DNA from: Legionella qingyii
GTDB taxonomy: Bacteria > Pseudomonadota > Gammaproteobacteria > Legionellales > Legionellaceae
Direction of reading: 5' to 3'
DNA: 51,958 nucleotides
Assembly (NCBI RefSeq): GCF_003184185.1
Contig: NZ_QHJG01000035.1
Location: 1-51,958 of the forward strand
Position numbers and translations under genes: made by a program
The notes under the pieces: model-generated
The model's database searches: none
What the model saw: only the letters and a program-made list of their open reading frames with translations
Told to the model about the DNA's origin: nothing
Part shown: in pieces, positions 18,662-27,340 of the stretch
Numbering within the stretch: position 1 is the stretch's first letter
Layout: every line of letters starts with the position of its first letter

Positions 18662-19785
18662 ATGATGTTAACATATTTAAAATATCATATCTTAAAGTGC
18701 ATCCCTGTCAAAGAAGCATCTACAGAAGAAGAAAAAAATAAGATTTATAAGTTCAGATATGAAGTTTATCATGAAGAGCATAAGATGATTGAAGAAAATT
18801 ATGATCATCAACAAAAAATTCTTAAAGATGCATTCGACGATAAAAAAAACTCATTACACACCTATACGACTAATAAAACAAATATTTCAAGTGCATGCAG
18901 AGTACATTATTTAGAACGAGGATTAGTACCAGAAGAAAATAATTTGAAGTATTTTTACATGAGTTACCTCTTGCTCATAATCAATCAATAGCATTTGCGG
19001 AAAGGCTGGCAGTACAGCGTTGTAAACGAGGTAAATATCTTGTTGTTTTGCATACCATTCATATCTCGACCCGGTTAATTCGCGATTTTAATAATTATTT
19101 TTCATTTGCAAGTTGCTCTCCTGGTTTACTCAAACATTACATGTTGCTCGGTTATAGACCCTATACCACAGAACTCATACAGTTTGATGACAGGGTGGAA
19201 ATTCCAATTGTTGTAATGCCTGATATGCAGTTTTTGAAAAACATGAAATCAATAAATTATCCTCTAATGAAAAAATACTGTCCTAAATCTTTAAAAGATG
19301 ACTATGAAAATTTTCGGCCAGATGTCCTGGAAAACTACCTTACATCGGATAAAACTATCGATGATATAGATTCTACTTATTTTTCAAAGTATAAAAAATC
19401 ATTTCTATACCATTTAAAAAAAGAGACCATTAACTTTCTTATCAAAAATTGTTACTTTTTAAATCTTAAAAGAGGATCGCTGTTATTTAGTGAGAAGGAA
19501 CACCATCAGGAGCGATTTGCTCTTTTAAAGGGTGAACTTATTGTATCCAAAAAATCAATAACTATTTTGCAAATCCATCCTGGCGATATTTTCGGTGAGT
19601 TTGGGACATACCATGATAACTATTTAAGACATGTGTCCGTAACGGCACTGGAAGACTGTAGATTAATGGTTATCCCGCGTAGCTTCGAAAAAAGACTATT
19701 TAATTTTGATTCGTCTCTTTATATCAACTTTATCGAATCTTATATAAAAAGCATTTCAAATCGAGAAAAAAAAATTGATCATTAA
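18662..19785 (+). pseudogene. N-acyltransferase (autoinducer-synthase/FeeM-like) with C-terminal cyclic-nucleotide-binding domain, frameshifted
   Basis: The first part (frame ending at 18991) starts MMLTYLKYHILK and has KIYKFRYEVYHEEHK and SSACRVHYLERG, the N-acyl amino acid/AHL-synthase type of GNAT fold. The second part, one frame over, continues ELPLAHNQSIAFAERLAVQR and SFASCSPGLLKHYMLLGYRPY. It is followed by a cNMP-binding-like domain: RGSLLFSEKEH, LLKGELIVSKK, IHPGDIFGEFG, VTALEDCRLMVIPR. Restoring one T in the T5 run at 18952-18956 joins the parts perfectly (YFLHELPL). The protein would be about 374 residues. A good ribosome site (AGGTG) precedes the start. It lies 31 bp upstream of the E1-like gene and is probably co-transcribed with it. 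Confidence 0.75.
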
Positions 19786-19816
19786 AATTATTTCTAAAAA
19801 TAGATAGGAGATTTAT

Positions 19817-20634
19817 ATGTCTAACGCTGAGATGTTTTCAAGAAATTATGGGTATATAGATAATGATATTCAAAAAAAATATGTGAAGTAAAAATATTAA
19901 TAGCCGGTTGTGGTCTAGGTAGTTATATTGCAGAAGCACTTGTGCGATTGGGATGCTCTAATTTTATATTGGTCGATCACGATACAATTGATATCCACAA
20001 TTTAAATCGTCAAAACTTCATTTACACTGATATTGGTCATTTTAAGTCTGAACGCTTAAAAAAGAGGATGCAATTGATAAATCCTGCGATTAACGTTGAA
20101 TGTATAATCGAGCCTATTTCAAAAGAAAATGCTCGAAAACTTGTCGAAAATGCGGATATCATCATAGATACAATAGATTTTTTAAGTGTAAAAGGACTTG
20201 TTGCGCTCTACGAACAATGTTATTTGCAAAGTAAACCGGTTATAAGCTCAATTAATGCAGGGTGGGGAGCCATTGCCTTTTATATCCCGGCTTCAAATCA
20301 GACAAAAAACTGGTTTAAAGAAATCTTCAACATTTCTAGTGTCGACACTGCTGAGCCCATGGAATATGCCTATTACTATAAACAGCTTATTTATCGAATC
20401 AAACCCCATCTTCCCGAAGAGGTATCTACAAATTTAATTAATGTATTTGATCTCATGGCCGAGAATAAGCCCTGCCCAGCATCACAGCTTTCTGCGGGGG
20501 CATTTGCATCCGCATCTTTATGCGCAACTATTTTTTATCGTGTACTTGCAAATAAAGAGATTGTCGCACTTCCATATGCGATGGCGTTGGACATGAATAT
20601 TATTGCATTGAATCCAGCTTTTCCTTTGTCATAA
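19817..20634 (+). pseudogene. ThiF/MoeB/E1-like adenylyltransferase, frameshifted near the N-terminus
   Basis: The ATG at 19817 has a strong ribosome site (TAGGAG) and encodes MSNAEMFSRNYGYIDNDIQKK before a stop. Restoring one A in the A8 run (19872-19879) joins it to VKILIAGCGLGSYIAEALVRLG, the nucleotide-binding glycine motif of ThiF/E1 enzymes. LNRQNF, the K.ERL...INP pattern and ADIIIDTIDF follow. These proteins adenylate the C-terminus of small proteins or carboxylates. The usual zinc CxxC pairs are not seen; a lone cysteine lies in NKPCPASQLSAGAFASASL. The restored length is about 272 residues. It directly follows the acyltransferase/cNMP gene. RNA polymerase slippage on the A-run might still yield some full-length product. 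Confidence 0.75.
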
Positions 20635-20671
20635 GTGTATAAAGAAATAATTCTGAATAATAATTATGCGA

Positions 20672-21268
20672 TCAGATAATGAGATGAGAGAGATTTGTAG
20701 GGGTATCATTGTAATTTAAACAAGCTTCTTTGGAATTTAACTCCCCTTTTGCAACTAGACCATGGCAGTTTATAAATTCACCATATTTACCGTTAAAATT
20801 TATACCGAAACTGAAACCCGATTCGTCTAAATTTCGACCATTCCCAGCACAAAGTTCCAGATTAGTGAGCTGGAATCCTAATTCAGTAAGTTGCTTATCA
20901 AGGACTTCTAAAATTTCTTCATCATCAAACAAGCCATTTGGATAGTGTGAGCTATTGAATCCTATTACTGCTTCAATTTCAGCATCCTTAGGCGCATTAG
21001 CCACCATTGCAGCTACAACTTCTTTTCCCACTTCTGAATCTAAAGCATAGCTCGTAATACCTCCTGGTAAATGGATCATAGACAGGCGCTTAACTTCATC
21101 GTTTCCCTTGATAAAAAATGCAAATGATACGCATTCAGTCATTCCAGAGGTAAAAATTCCATGGGCGTCCCCTGATTCAATATTAATCACGTTTCTTGGA
21201 TCGCACTCAGCATAGAAAGGTGCGTATTTATATGAAATAACATCGTCATCAATCGGATCTATGTACAT
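20672..21268 (-). CDS. Unknown protein with a CheD/CNF-like Cys...His pattern
   Basis: This 198-residue acidic soluble protein has no signal peptide. TSGMTECVSFAFF (residues 40-52) places Cys46 before a beta strand, and His66 follows in MIHLPGG, 20 residues later. CheD and CNF-type glutamine deamidases place a catalytic Cys and His similarly (for CheD, LGSCV then H with ML.P after it). Later segments (IEAVIGFNSSHYPNG, LELCAGNGRNLDESG) fit an alternating strand-helix fold. This is a structural guess with no family match that I recognise. It is convergent with the E1-like gene and carries its own upstream region. Confidence 0.65.
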   Translation of the reverse strand: MYIDPIDDDVISYKYAPFYAECDPRNVINIESGDAHGIFTSGMTECVSFAFFIKGNDEVKRLSMIHLPGGITSYALDSEVGKEVVAAMVANAPKDAEIEAVIGFNSSHYPNGLFDDEEILEVLDKQLTELGFQLTNLELCAGNGRNLDESGFSFGINFNGKYGEFINCHGLVAKGELNSKEACLNYNDTPTNLSHLII

Positions 21269-21746
21269 AATTAACCTCGCACAGGATAATTATAGTACTT
21301 TATGGATAATTATTAATTAAGCCAGATGGAGTAGTTATCTATAGGCGTAGTAGTTACGGTTGGTATAAGAGTGCCTGAAATAGAGGACATGTAAGAATTT
21401 ACGGTTTCCCGGTGGCATCTCATCCTCTATCGTTTAATCTTGCATTATGTTAGCATGCTAATCATTAAGTTGTTAATTGGTTTTAGAACATGAAGCTTTA
21501 CTGTCAGTTATCGTATGAAATAAGCCGTGGTTGGCCCTTTATCGCGGATATCAATTTTCTTTTCTTAATTATTGTTATGAATCCTCTAACTCTCACGCAA
21601 CGCTCTACTGCCTTTGAGGCTACAGATAAGATGCTTTGGGTATGGCAAGTATTGAGTAAAATTCTTTTAAAGATCGATGAGACAATATTCGTTTATTCAA
21701 AGATACTCCCTAGACGTTGCTTTTCCAAATTGAAAAGGAGAAGCAT
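21269..21746. other. 478-bp intergenic region upstream of the efflux operon
   Basis: This region separates the divergent gene at 21268 from the outer-membrane factor. It holds the palindrome at 21450-21461 and presumably both promoters. An 86-codon frame at 21490-21750 has no family look, runs into the efflux gene, and is not called. Confidence 0.6.
21450..21461. promoter_or_regulatory. Palindrome, possible MarR operator
   Basis: TTAGCATGCTAA is a perfect 12-bp palindrome about 285 bp upstream of the first efflux gene, in an A/T-rich context. The operon encodes a MarR regulator, and MarR dimers bind short palindromes of this kind. The assignment is positional only. Confidence 0.35.
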
Positions 21747-23171
21747 ATGAAACCTATTTATCGAAGTTTGATTGGACTCATAGGGACAATCACTTTATGT
21801 TCATGCACTGTGGGACCTGACTTTATAAGTCCCTCGCCAATAATAAACCAATCATACTCTTCTAAATCGACCTCTCAATTTGGGAATCAAAGCATAGATC
21901 TAGCAAAAAAAACATCTCTAACTTGGTGGAAAGAATTCCATTCAATTGTACTCAATAACCTCATGGAGCAAGGCATCAAGAAGAATTATTCTCTAGCTGC
22001 CATGCGAGAATCTTTAGCACAAGCCAAAGAGTTGGTTACAGCTTCCCAAGGACAATTATGGCCTCAAGCAGGACTCAATGCGGGTATTGGAAGGCAACAA
22101 TATGGCCCTGCCACATTCGGACCTGTTAATCTCAGAATTGAACCTTTTTCCTATTATCAAATAGGCCCTAATGCTTCTTTTACGCTTGATGTCTTTGGTG
22201 GAACACGGCGAACGATTGAAAAACAAAAGGCATTGGCCTTATATCAACAGCATGAGTTGGATGCAGCATTTCTGACGTTGACGGGGAACATTGCAACAAC
22301 GTCTTTAACCATTGCTACAATCAAAGCACGAATCGATGTCCTTAAAGATATCATCCAAGATGACAAGAAAAATTTACAGCTGATTCAAAAATCATTTAAC
22401 GTAGGCTCGTCTTCACGAAGTGATGTTTTAAGTGCGCAAAGCCAGTTAACCAATGATGAAACGTTATTGCCTTCTCTCTATCAACAATTACATGTTGCAC
22501 AAAATACGCTTAATGTTCTTTTGGGAGTGATACCTGATCATTCACACTCTTTAATTTTTCATTTAAAAGACTTTACATTACCTAAAAAATTGCCATTAGA
22601 GCTTCCCTCAGAACTCGCCCATAAAAGGCCGGACATTCTCGCCGCTGAAGCCGGTCTGCATGCTGCCTGTGCCGAAATTGGAATCGCTACTGCGCGTCTT
22701 TATCCCAAAATTACCCTCTCTGCCACACTCTTACAGGAAGGAGTAATTCCCGGAGCACCATCAAGTATTTCACCTAATGCATGGAGCCTTTTAAGTAATT
22801 TTACAACTCCCGTTTTTTCTGGAGGCACATTGCGTGCACAACACCGTGCCTCAATCCATGCATACCAATCTGCTTTTGCACAGTATCAAGAAGTTGTACT
22901 TAACGCATTTTATCAGGTGAGCAACTTATTGTATGCCTTAAAACATGATGCAGAAGAGCTTGCATTACAAAAAAAAGCCATGTTAACCGCTAAAGAATCT
23001 CTTCGCATAGCAAGGTTAAGCTTTAGTGCTGGCGTGGTCGGTGTTTTGGAAGTGCTCGATGCAGAGCGATTGTATGCTCAATCGCGCTTGGGCTATGTCA
23101 ATGCCCAGGCACAAAGATATCAAGATACGATTCAATTGTATCTTGCATTGGGCGGAGGGCTTCACTCTTAA
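21747..23171 (+). CDS. Outer-membrane efflux lipoprotein (NodT/OprM-type outer membrane factor)
   Basis: This is the TolC-like exit duct of a tripartite pump. The start is the ATG at 21747 (MKPIYRSLIGL), preceded by AAAAGGAG, giving 474 residues. A lipoprotein signal peptide ends in the lipobox LCSC, with Cys near residue 20, followed by TVGPDF, the classical beginning of NodT/OprM-family factors. Two OEP repeats follow, with SFNVGSSSRSDVLSAQSQL in the first and SFSAGVVGVLEVLDAERLY in the second, plus ELAHKRPDILAAEAGL between them. It is the first gene of the operon with marR, emrA-like and emrB-like genes. Confidence 0.93.
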   Translation: MKPIYRSLIGLIGTITLCSCTVGPDFISPSPIINQSYSSKSTSQFGNQSIDLAKKTSLTWWKEFHSIVLNNLMEQGIKKNYSLAAMRESLAQAKELVTASQGQLWPQAGLNAGIGRQQYGPATFGPVNLRIEPFSYYQIGPNASFTLDVFGGTRRTIEKQKALALYQQHELDAAFLTLTGNIATTSLTIATIKARIDVLKDIIQDDKKNLQLIQKSFNVGSSSRSDVLSAQSQLTNDETLLPSLYQQLHVAQNTLNVLLGVIPDHSHSLIFHLKDFTLPKKLPLELPSELAHKRPDILAAEAGLHAACAEIGIATARLYPKITLSATLLQEGVIPGAPSSISPNAWSLLSNFTTPVFSGGTLRAQHRASIHAYQSAFAQYQEVVLNAFYQVSNLLYALKHDAEELALQKKAMLTAKESLRIARLSFSAGVVGVLEVLDAERLYAQSRLGYVNAQAQRYQDTIQLYLALGGGLHS

Positions 23172-23297
23172 AAATAGTGAAAAAATTAAAAAATTTAACA
23201 AAATCAGAATTTTTTTGGTGCAGACGATAGATATTTATTTGCTGTAAGGTATTTATAACTTAAAGCGAATCATGAACTAATGTACAGGTTATGAATT

Positions 23298-23723
23298 ATG
23301 AAAAATTTCCCTATGGTACTTTATGAAACTGCAGCAGCTTGGCGAAACTTACTTGATAAGCGCTTAAAACCATTAGGGCTAAGTCAGGCAAAGTGGCGTG
23401 CTTTAGTTTTTCTCTCAATTGAGACCTCTCCCCTAACCCAAATTCAGCTTGCTAAAAAACTAGGTCTTGAGGCCCCGACTGTTGTCGGTTTAATTGACCG
23501 CTTGGCTAAAGAAGGATGGGTCATTCGACAGGATGCGACTCACGATCGCCGAGTCAAAGTAATCTGCCTCACTGAAAAAGCGACATTGACTCTTGGACAG
23601 ATAAGAAACACTGCCGATGAACTATCAAAGGAATTACTCGCCTCTCTAACTGAAGCAGAATTAAAAGCATGTATTGCCACACTAGAAAAAATTAAGAAAA
23701 CCGCCGAGGAATCTTATGAGTAA
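23298..23723 (+). CDS. MarR-family transcriptional regulator of the efflux operon
   Basis: This 141-residue winged-helix repressor has LSQAKWRALVFLSIE, PLTQIQLAKKLGLEAPTVV for helices 3-4, LIDRLAKEGWV, and a wing with DATHDRRVKVICLTEKA. This layout resembles EmrR/SlyA proteins, which release DNA on binding phenolic or hydrophobic drugs. It lies between the outer-membrane factor gene (126 bp upstream) and the periplasmic adaptor (8-bp overlap), so it probably autoregulates the whole unit. Confidence 0.93.
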   Translation: MKNFPMVLYETAAAWRNLLDKRLKPLGLSQAKWRALVFLSIETSPLTQIQLAKKLGLEAPTVVGLIDRLAKEGWVIRQDATHDRRVKVICLTEKATLTLGQIRNTADELSKELLASLTEAELKACIATLEKIKKTAEESYE

Positions 23724-24648
23724 CTCAATAATCATCAAAAAATCAATAACACATCGTTTGCGCAACAGAATAGTTCAATGGAAACGTTTTCTAATCGGAA
23801 GCAGCGTCACATTGACGGCATTGGCTGTTGTGTATTTTTGGTTCAATTCTCAGCAATACGTCAGCACAGAAGATGCCTATATCAATGGCAATATAGTACA
23901 GATTGCATCACGTGTAACCGGTCAGGTAAAACACCTCTATGTGGATAACAATCAATTTGTTAAAAAAGGTCAAATGATGTTTGAGTTAGACCCTACGCCT
24001 TTTGAAGTTGCAGTGGAACAGGCTGAGGCACAATATCTTATTGATAAGACCAATCTACAACATGCTCAATCGACATCAATTCGGACCAGAGAGTTAGTCA
24101 GGAACGAAGTAATGTCCCTTCAAGCAGGAGATGATGTAAAAGCAAAACTTAAAAGTGCCAAAGCGGCCCTAAAACTTTCAGAAGCCAAACTCAAAGAAGC
24201 CAAAATGAGACTATCTTATACACATGTGGTTGCACCAACTAGCGGATTGGTTAGCAACCTGTCTCTTAGGGAAGGAAATGTAGTTTCAGAAAACCAACCA
24301 CTATTTGCGATGATTGATAACACCACTTTCTGGGTCGATGCAAATTTTAAAGAAACAGAACTTGAACATATCAAAAGCAATCAACTCGCAACGATTAAAA
24401 TTGATATGTACCCTCATAAACAATTTACTGGGATTGTGAGCAGTATTAGTGGGGGAAGCGGAACTGCGTTTTCTTTAATGCCGCCACAGAATGCCACTGG
24501 AAACTGGGTTAAAGTAACACAACGTGTCCCTGTCCGCATTCAAATCACAACATTAGACTCACAATATCCTTTACGCCTGGGGACCTCTGCTAAGGTAACT
24601 GTAGACTTACAATCCATACAGCAGAAGCAAGTGAGCAAAATCTCATGA
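23716..24648 (+). CDS. EmrA-like periplasmic adaptor (HlyD/MFP family)
   Basis: This 310-residue membrane fusion protein links the inner-membrane pump to the outer-membrane factor. It has one N-terminal membrane helix at about residues 27-45. A lipoyl-like half motif follows (EDAYINGNIVQIASRVTGQVK, with NNQFVKKGQ). A short coiled coil (about 95-160) and the second lipoyl half (TSGLVSNLSLREGNVV) come next, then a beta-barrel with FWVDANFKETELEHI. It overlaps marR by 8 bp and emrB by 4 bp. Confidence 0.93.
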   Translation: MSNSIIIKKSITHRLRNRIVQWKRFLIGSSVTLTALAVVYFWFNSQQYVSTEDAYINGNIVQIASRVTGQVKHLYVDNNQFVKKGQMMFELDPTPFEVAVEQAEAQYLIDKTNLQHAQSTSIRTRELVRNEVMSLQAGDDVKAKLKSAKAALKLSEAKLKEAKMRLSYTHVVAPTSGLVSNLSLREGNVVSENQPLFAMIDNTTFWVDANFKETELEHIKSNQLATIKIDMYPHKQFTGIVSSISGGSGTAFSLMPPQNATGNWVKVTQRVPVRIQITTLDSQYPLRLGTSAKVTVDLQSIQQKQVSKIS

Positions 24649-26174
24649 ATCATCCATCAGAAACGTTACCGGCCTCTCGACGCTGGATAATAACCATCGC
24701 CATCATGGCTGCCACCTTGATGCAAGTATTAGATACGACCATCGTCAATGTCGCACTACCTCATATTCAGGGTTCACTGGGAACAAGTCCTGATGAAATA
24801 ACCTGGACTTTAACCAGTTATTTGGTCGCATCCGCCATTTTTATGCCTTTAACCGGTTATTTTACCGATAAGTTCGGCCGAAAATCCTTTCTTCTTATAT
24901 CCATTATAGGATTTACCATCACCTCTGCTCTATGTGGTGCGGCAACCTCTATCGTGCAAATGGTCGCCTTCAGATTGCTTCAAGGCATTTTTGGGGCTGG
25001 GTTAGTTCCTTTGTCTCAAGCCATATTGACCGATATTTTTCCGGATAACGAACGTGGCAAAGCTATGGCTATTTGGGGCATGGGAGTCATGGTAGGTCCT
25101 ATTTTAGGCCCCTCGCTTGGTGGATATCTTACAGATATTGCCAGTTGGCGATGGACATTTTATGTCAATATCCCCTTCGGGATTGCTGCGACGCTGTTGG
25201 TATCTCATTATGTTCCTGATACGCTAAAAAAAGAGCGCAAGATGGATTGGATTGGCATGATACTCATTGCTTTAGCTGTGGGCTCCATTCAATATGTTCT
25301 CGATCGCGGGAATCAAATGGATTGGTTTGCTGCCTTGGATATTAGAACTGCTACATTTTTAAGTCTCATCAGTTTGTGTGGATTCATAGCATACAGTATA
25401 AAAAATAAGTCCAATGCTCTTTTTGACCTTTCTATTTTTCAAGACCGAAATTTTGTTCTTTCGAGTATGTTACTCTCCGTTCTAGGATTAGGTATGTATG
25501 GAACGATGGTCATCCAACCGCAAATGTTACAAGGATTACTCAATTATCCTGTTTTAATTGCGGGATTAATCATGGCGCCCCGCGGAATTGCCAGTATGTT
25601 GAGTATGATGATTGTTGGTAAGTTGATTAATCAAATTCAACCACGATGGTTAATTTCGATAGGGGTCTTATTGAGTGCATCAGGGATTTATATCACTACT
25701 CAATATTCTCAAGATGTTAGTATAGCCTGGCTCATTTGGCCATTAATACTCCAAGGATTTGGATTGGGATTGATATTCGTTCCATTATCCTCTGTTGCAT
25801 TTTCAACCCTACCGGTTTCTACTCGTGCTGAAGCAGCTGGATTGTTCAGTCTATTGCGCACCATAGGTTCTTCAGTTGGCATTTCTATTACCATTACGTT
25901 TTTAAGTCGACACACTCAAATGGCATGGAACCAAATCGGTGGCTCTATTCAACCCTACAATCCTGCAATTATGGAATACCTGCGTCCTTGGCATCTTAAA
26001 GTCACAGATCCGCAGGCCGTTGCCTTATTATTGAATGAGCTGAATAAACAATCTTTAATGCTCTCTTATATCAATACATTCGCGTTTATCATGTGGAGTT
26101 TTATCATCATGTTGCCATTTATATTATTACTGAAACAAAATAATTCATCATCTACCGCCACCATCAGTGAATAA
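24645..26174 (+). CDS. EmrB-like MFS multidrug transporter (DHA2, 14 helices)
   Basis: This 509-residue proton-drug antiporter shows the DHA2 motif LDTTIVNVALPHIQGSL in helix 1 and TDKFGRKSF (motif A). RLLQGIFGAGLVPLSQAIL and the motif C stretch GVMVGPILGPSLGGYLTD follow. The hydrophobic profile fits 14 helices. It completes a four-gene pump operon (outer-membrane factor, MarR, EmrA, EmrB) with overlapping starts, presumably exporting hydrophobic toxic compounds. Confidence 0.94.
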   Translation: MNHPSETLPASRRWIITIAIMAATLMQVLDTTIVNVALPHIQGSLGTSPDEITWTLTSYLVASAIFMPLTGYFTDKFGRKSFLLISIIGFTITSALCGAATSIVQMVAFRLLQGIFGAGLVPLSQAILTDIFPDNERGKAMAIWGMGVMVGPILGPSLGGYLTDIASWRWTFYVNIPFGIAATLLVSHYVPDTLKKERKMDWIGMILIALAVGSIQYVLDRGNQMDWFAALDIRTATFLSLISLCGFIAYSIKNKSNALFDLSIFQDRNFVLSSMLLSVLGLGMYGTMVIQPQMLQGLLNYPVLIAGLIMAPRGIASMLSMMIVGKLINQIQPRWLISIGVLLSASGIYITTQYSQDVSIAWLIWPLILQGFGLGLIFVPLSSVAFSTLPVSTRAEAAGLFSLLRTIGSSVGISITITFLSRHTQMAWNQIGGSIQPYNPAIMEYLRPWHLKVTDPQAVALLLNELNKQSLMLSYINTFAFIMWSFIIMLPFILLLKQNNSSSTATISE

Positions 26175-26639
26175 AAAGGCTAATTCCTCAATTGAATTAT
26201 AGAAATGGTGCAAATGCGAACTAAATATTATTTCTACAAAATATTTTAAGAGGACTTGGACATACAGCACAAAAAATATTTGTACTGCTCATAAGATAAA
26301 CATGCAATACCAAATAAAACTCCTATCATAAAACAGATCCTGATACTACCTTAGCCTTTAAATCAGGGACTCCTGGAACTTTAAAATATAAAGCTCTTGT
26401 TTCTATTTTAACAATTAAAATAACTACCGATGCCGTTCATGATTGAGTACGCTCTTTAGAGCTAAATTATACAGCTTATCTTGCTTTTAGGTTTTTTTAT
26501 ATTTTTCCATGATATAAATCAAGGTAATTGAATGGATGGCCTATGTAAAATGTGATGCAAATAACAGAGAAATCAAAAAAATAAACGTTCAACCAAGTGA
26601 TTGGACGCCTAAATTTGATAAAACTAATGCGAGAACAAA
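26175..26639. other. 465-bp region between the efflux operon and ompW
   Basis: No long gene is present. The last 105 bases carry a possible 35-codon frame that ends on the ompW start (listed separately). The rest is A/T-rich without a clear terminator or a recognisable remnant. Confidence 0.55.
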
Positions 26640-26643
26640 ATGA
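26536..26643 (+). CDS. Possible 35-residue leader or remnant peptide overlapping ompW
   Basis: ATG at 26536 opens a frame encoding MAYVKCDANNREIKKINV and on to a TGA that overlaps the ompW ATG as ATGA. The polar, lysine-rich composition is unlike random A/T-rich sequence, and the ATGA junction suggests translational coupling. The ribosome site (AAGG, 11 bases upstream) is weak. It may be a small real gene or the tail of a decayed one. Confidence 0.3.
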   Translation: MAYVKCDANNREIKKINVQPSDWTPKFDKTNARTK

Positions 26644-27272
26644 GAGTATTAACTAAAACAATAATTTCTGCATCATTATTTTTATTAGCCATCCCTGCAA
26701 TTGCAGATTCACCCGTGCTCGTTCGATTACGCGCTATTGGTGTATTACCAAGCGCCTCAAGCTCAACCATAAGTCTCATTGGCGGAGAAGTCACTCAAAT
26801 AAGCAATCAAGTGGCTCCTGAGCTTGATTTTAGTTACTTCGTTACACCTCAAATTGCAGTCGAACTCATTTTGGCAACCACACGTCACAGTGTTGAGGCG
26901 ACGAATACAGCTTTAGGTAGTGTGGATTTAGGTAAGGTCAGTGTTTTGCCCCCAACACTTACAGCACAATATCATTTAGATTTTATTCCTCACTTTAAAC
27001 CTTATATTGGCGCAGGTATTAATTACACCTATTTTTATAATGTCAATAGTGGGCCAGTAGCAACAAACATTCATTATGATTCTAGTTTCGGTCCTGCATT
27101 ACAAATAGGTGCTGACTTTGCTATTAATGATAATTGGTCTATCAATGCTGACGTTAAAAAAATCTGGGTTAAATCCAATGTAACCGTTTACACCCCTGCC
27201 ACTCAATTGGAAACTAACGTACATATTGACCCCTGGGTAGTTGGTTTAGGTGTAGGCTATCGAGTGAGTTAG
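26640..27272 (+). CDS. OmpW-family outer-membrane protein
   Basis: This 210-residue small beta-barrel has a cleavable signal peptide (TIISASLFLLAIPAIADS). It shows the OmpW pattern: LVRLRAIGVLPSAS after the signal, PELDFSYFVTPQIAVELILATTRH, VLPPTLTAQYHL, and FKPYIGAGINYTYFY. It closes with NDNWSINADVKKIWV and WVVGLGVGYRVS. OmpW proteins are 8-stranded channels for small hydrophobic compounds. It lies upstream of the cyd operon but 68 bp away, and co-transcription is uncertain. Confidence 0.92.
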   Translation: MRVLTKTIISASLFLLAIPAIADSPVLVRLRAIGVLPSASSSTISLIGGEVTQISNQVAPELDFSYFVTPQIAVELILATTRHSVEATNTALGSVDLGKVSVLPPTLTAQYHLDFIPHFKPYIGAGINYTYFYNVNSGPVATNIHYDSSFGPALQIGADFAINDNWSINADVKKIWVKSNVTVYTPATQLETNVHIDPWVVGLGVGYRVS

Positions 27273-27340
27273 TCGTATAACCTTAACATATTTTCCCCAA
27301 GAACAAACGCTCTCTCAGCAAGCGATTAAGAGGTGATTAA

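Noticed and set aside
21490..21750. An 86-codon frame upstream of the efflux operon
   Set aside because: No family look, and it overlaps the well-supported start and ribosome site of the outer-membrane factor.
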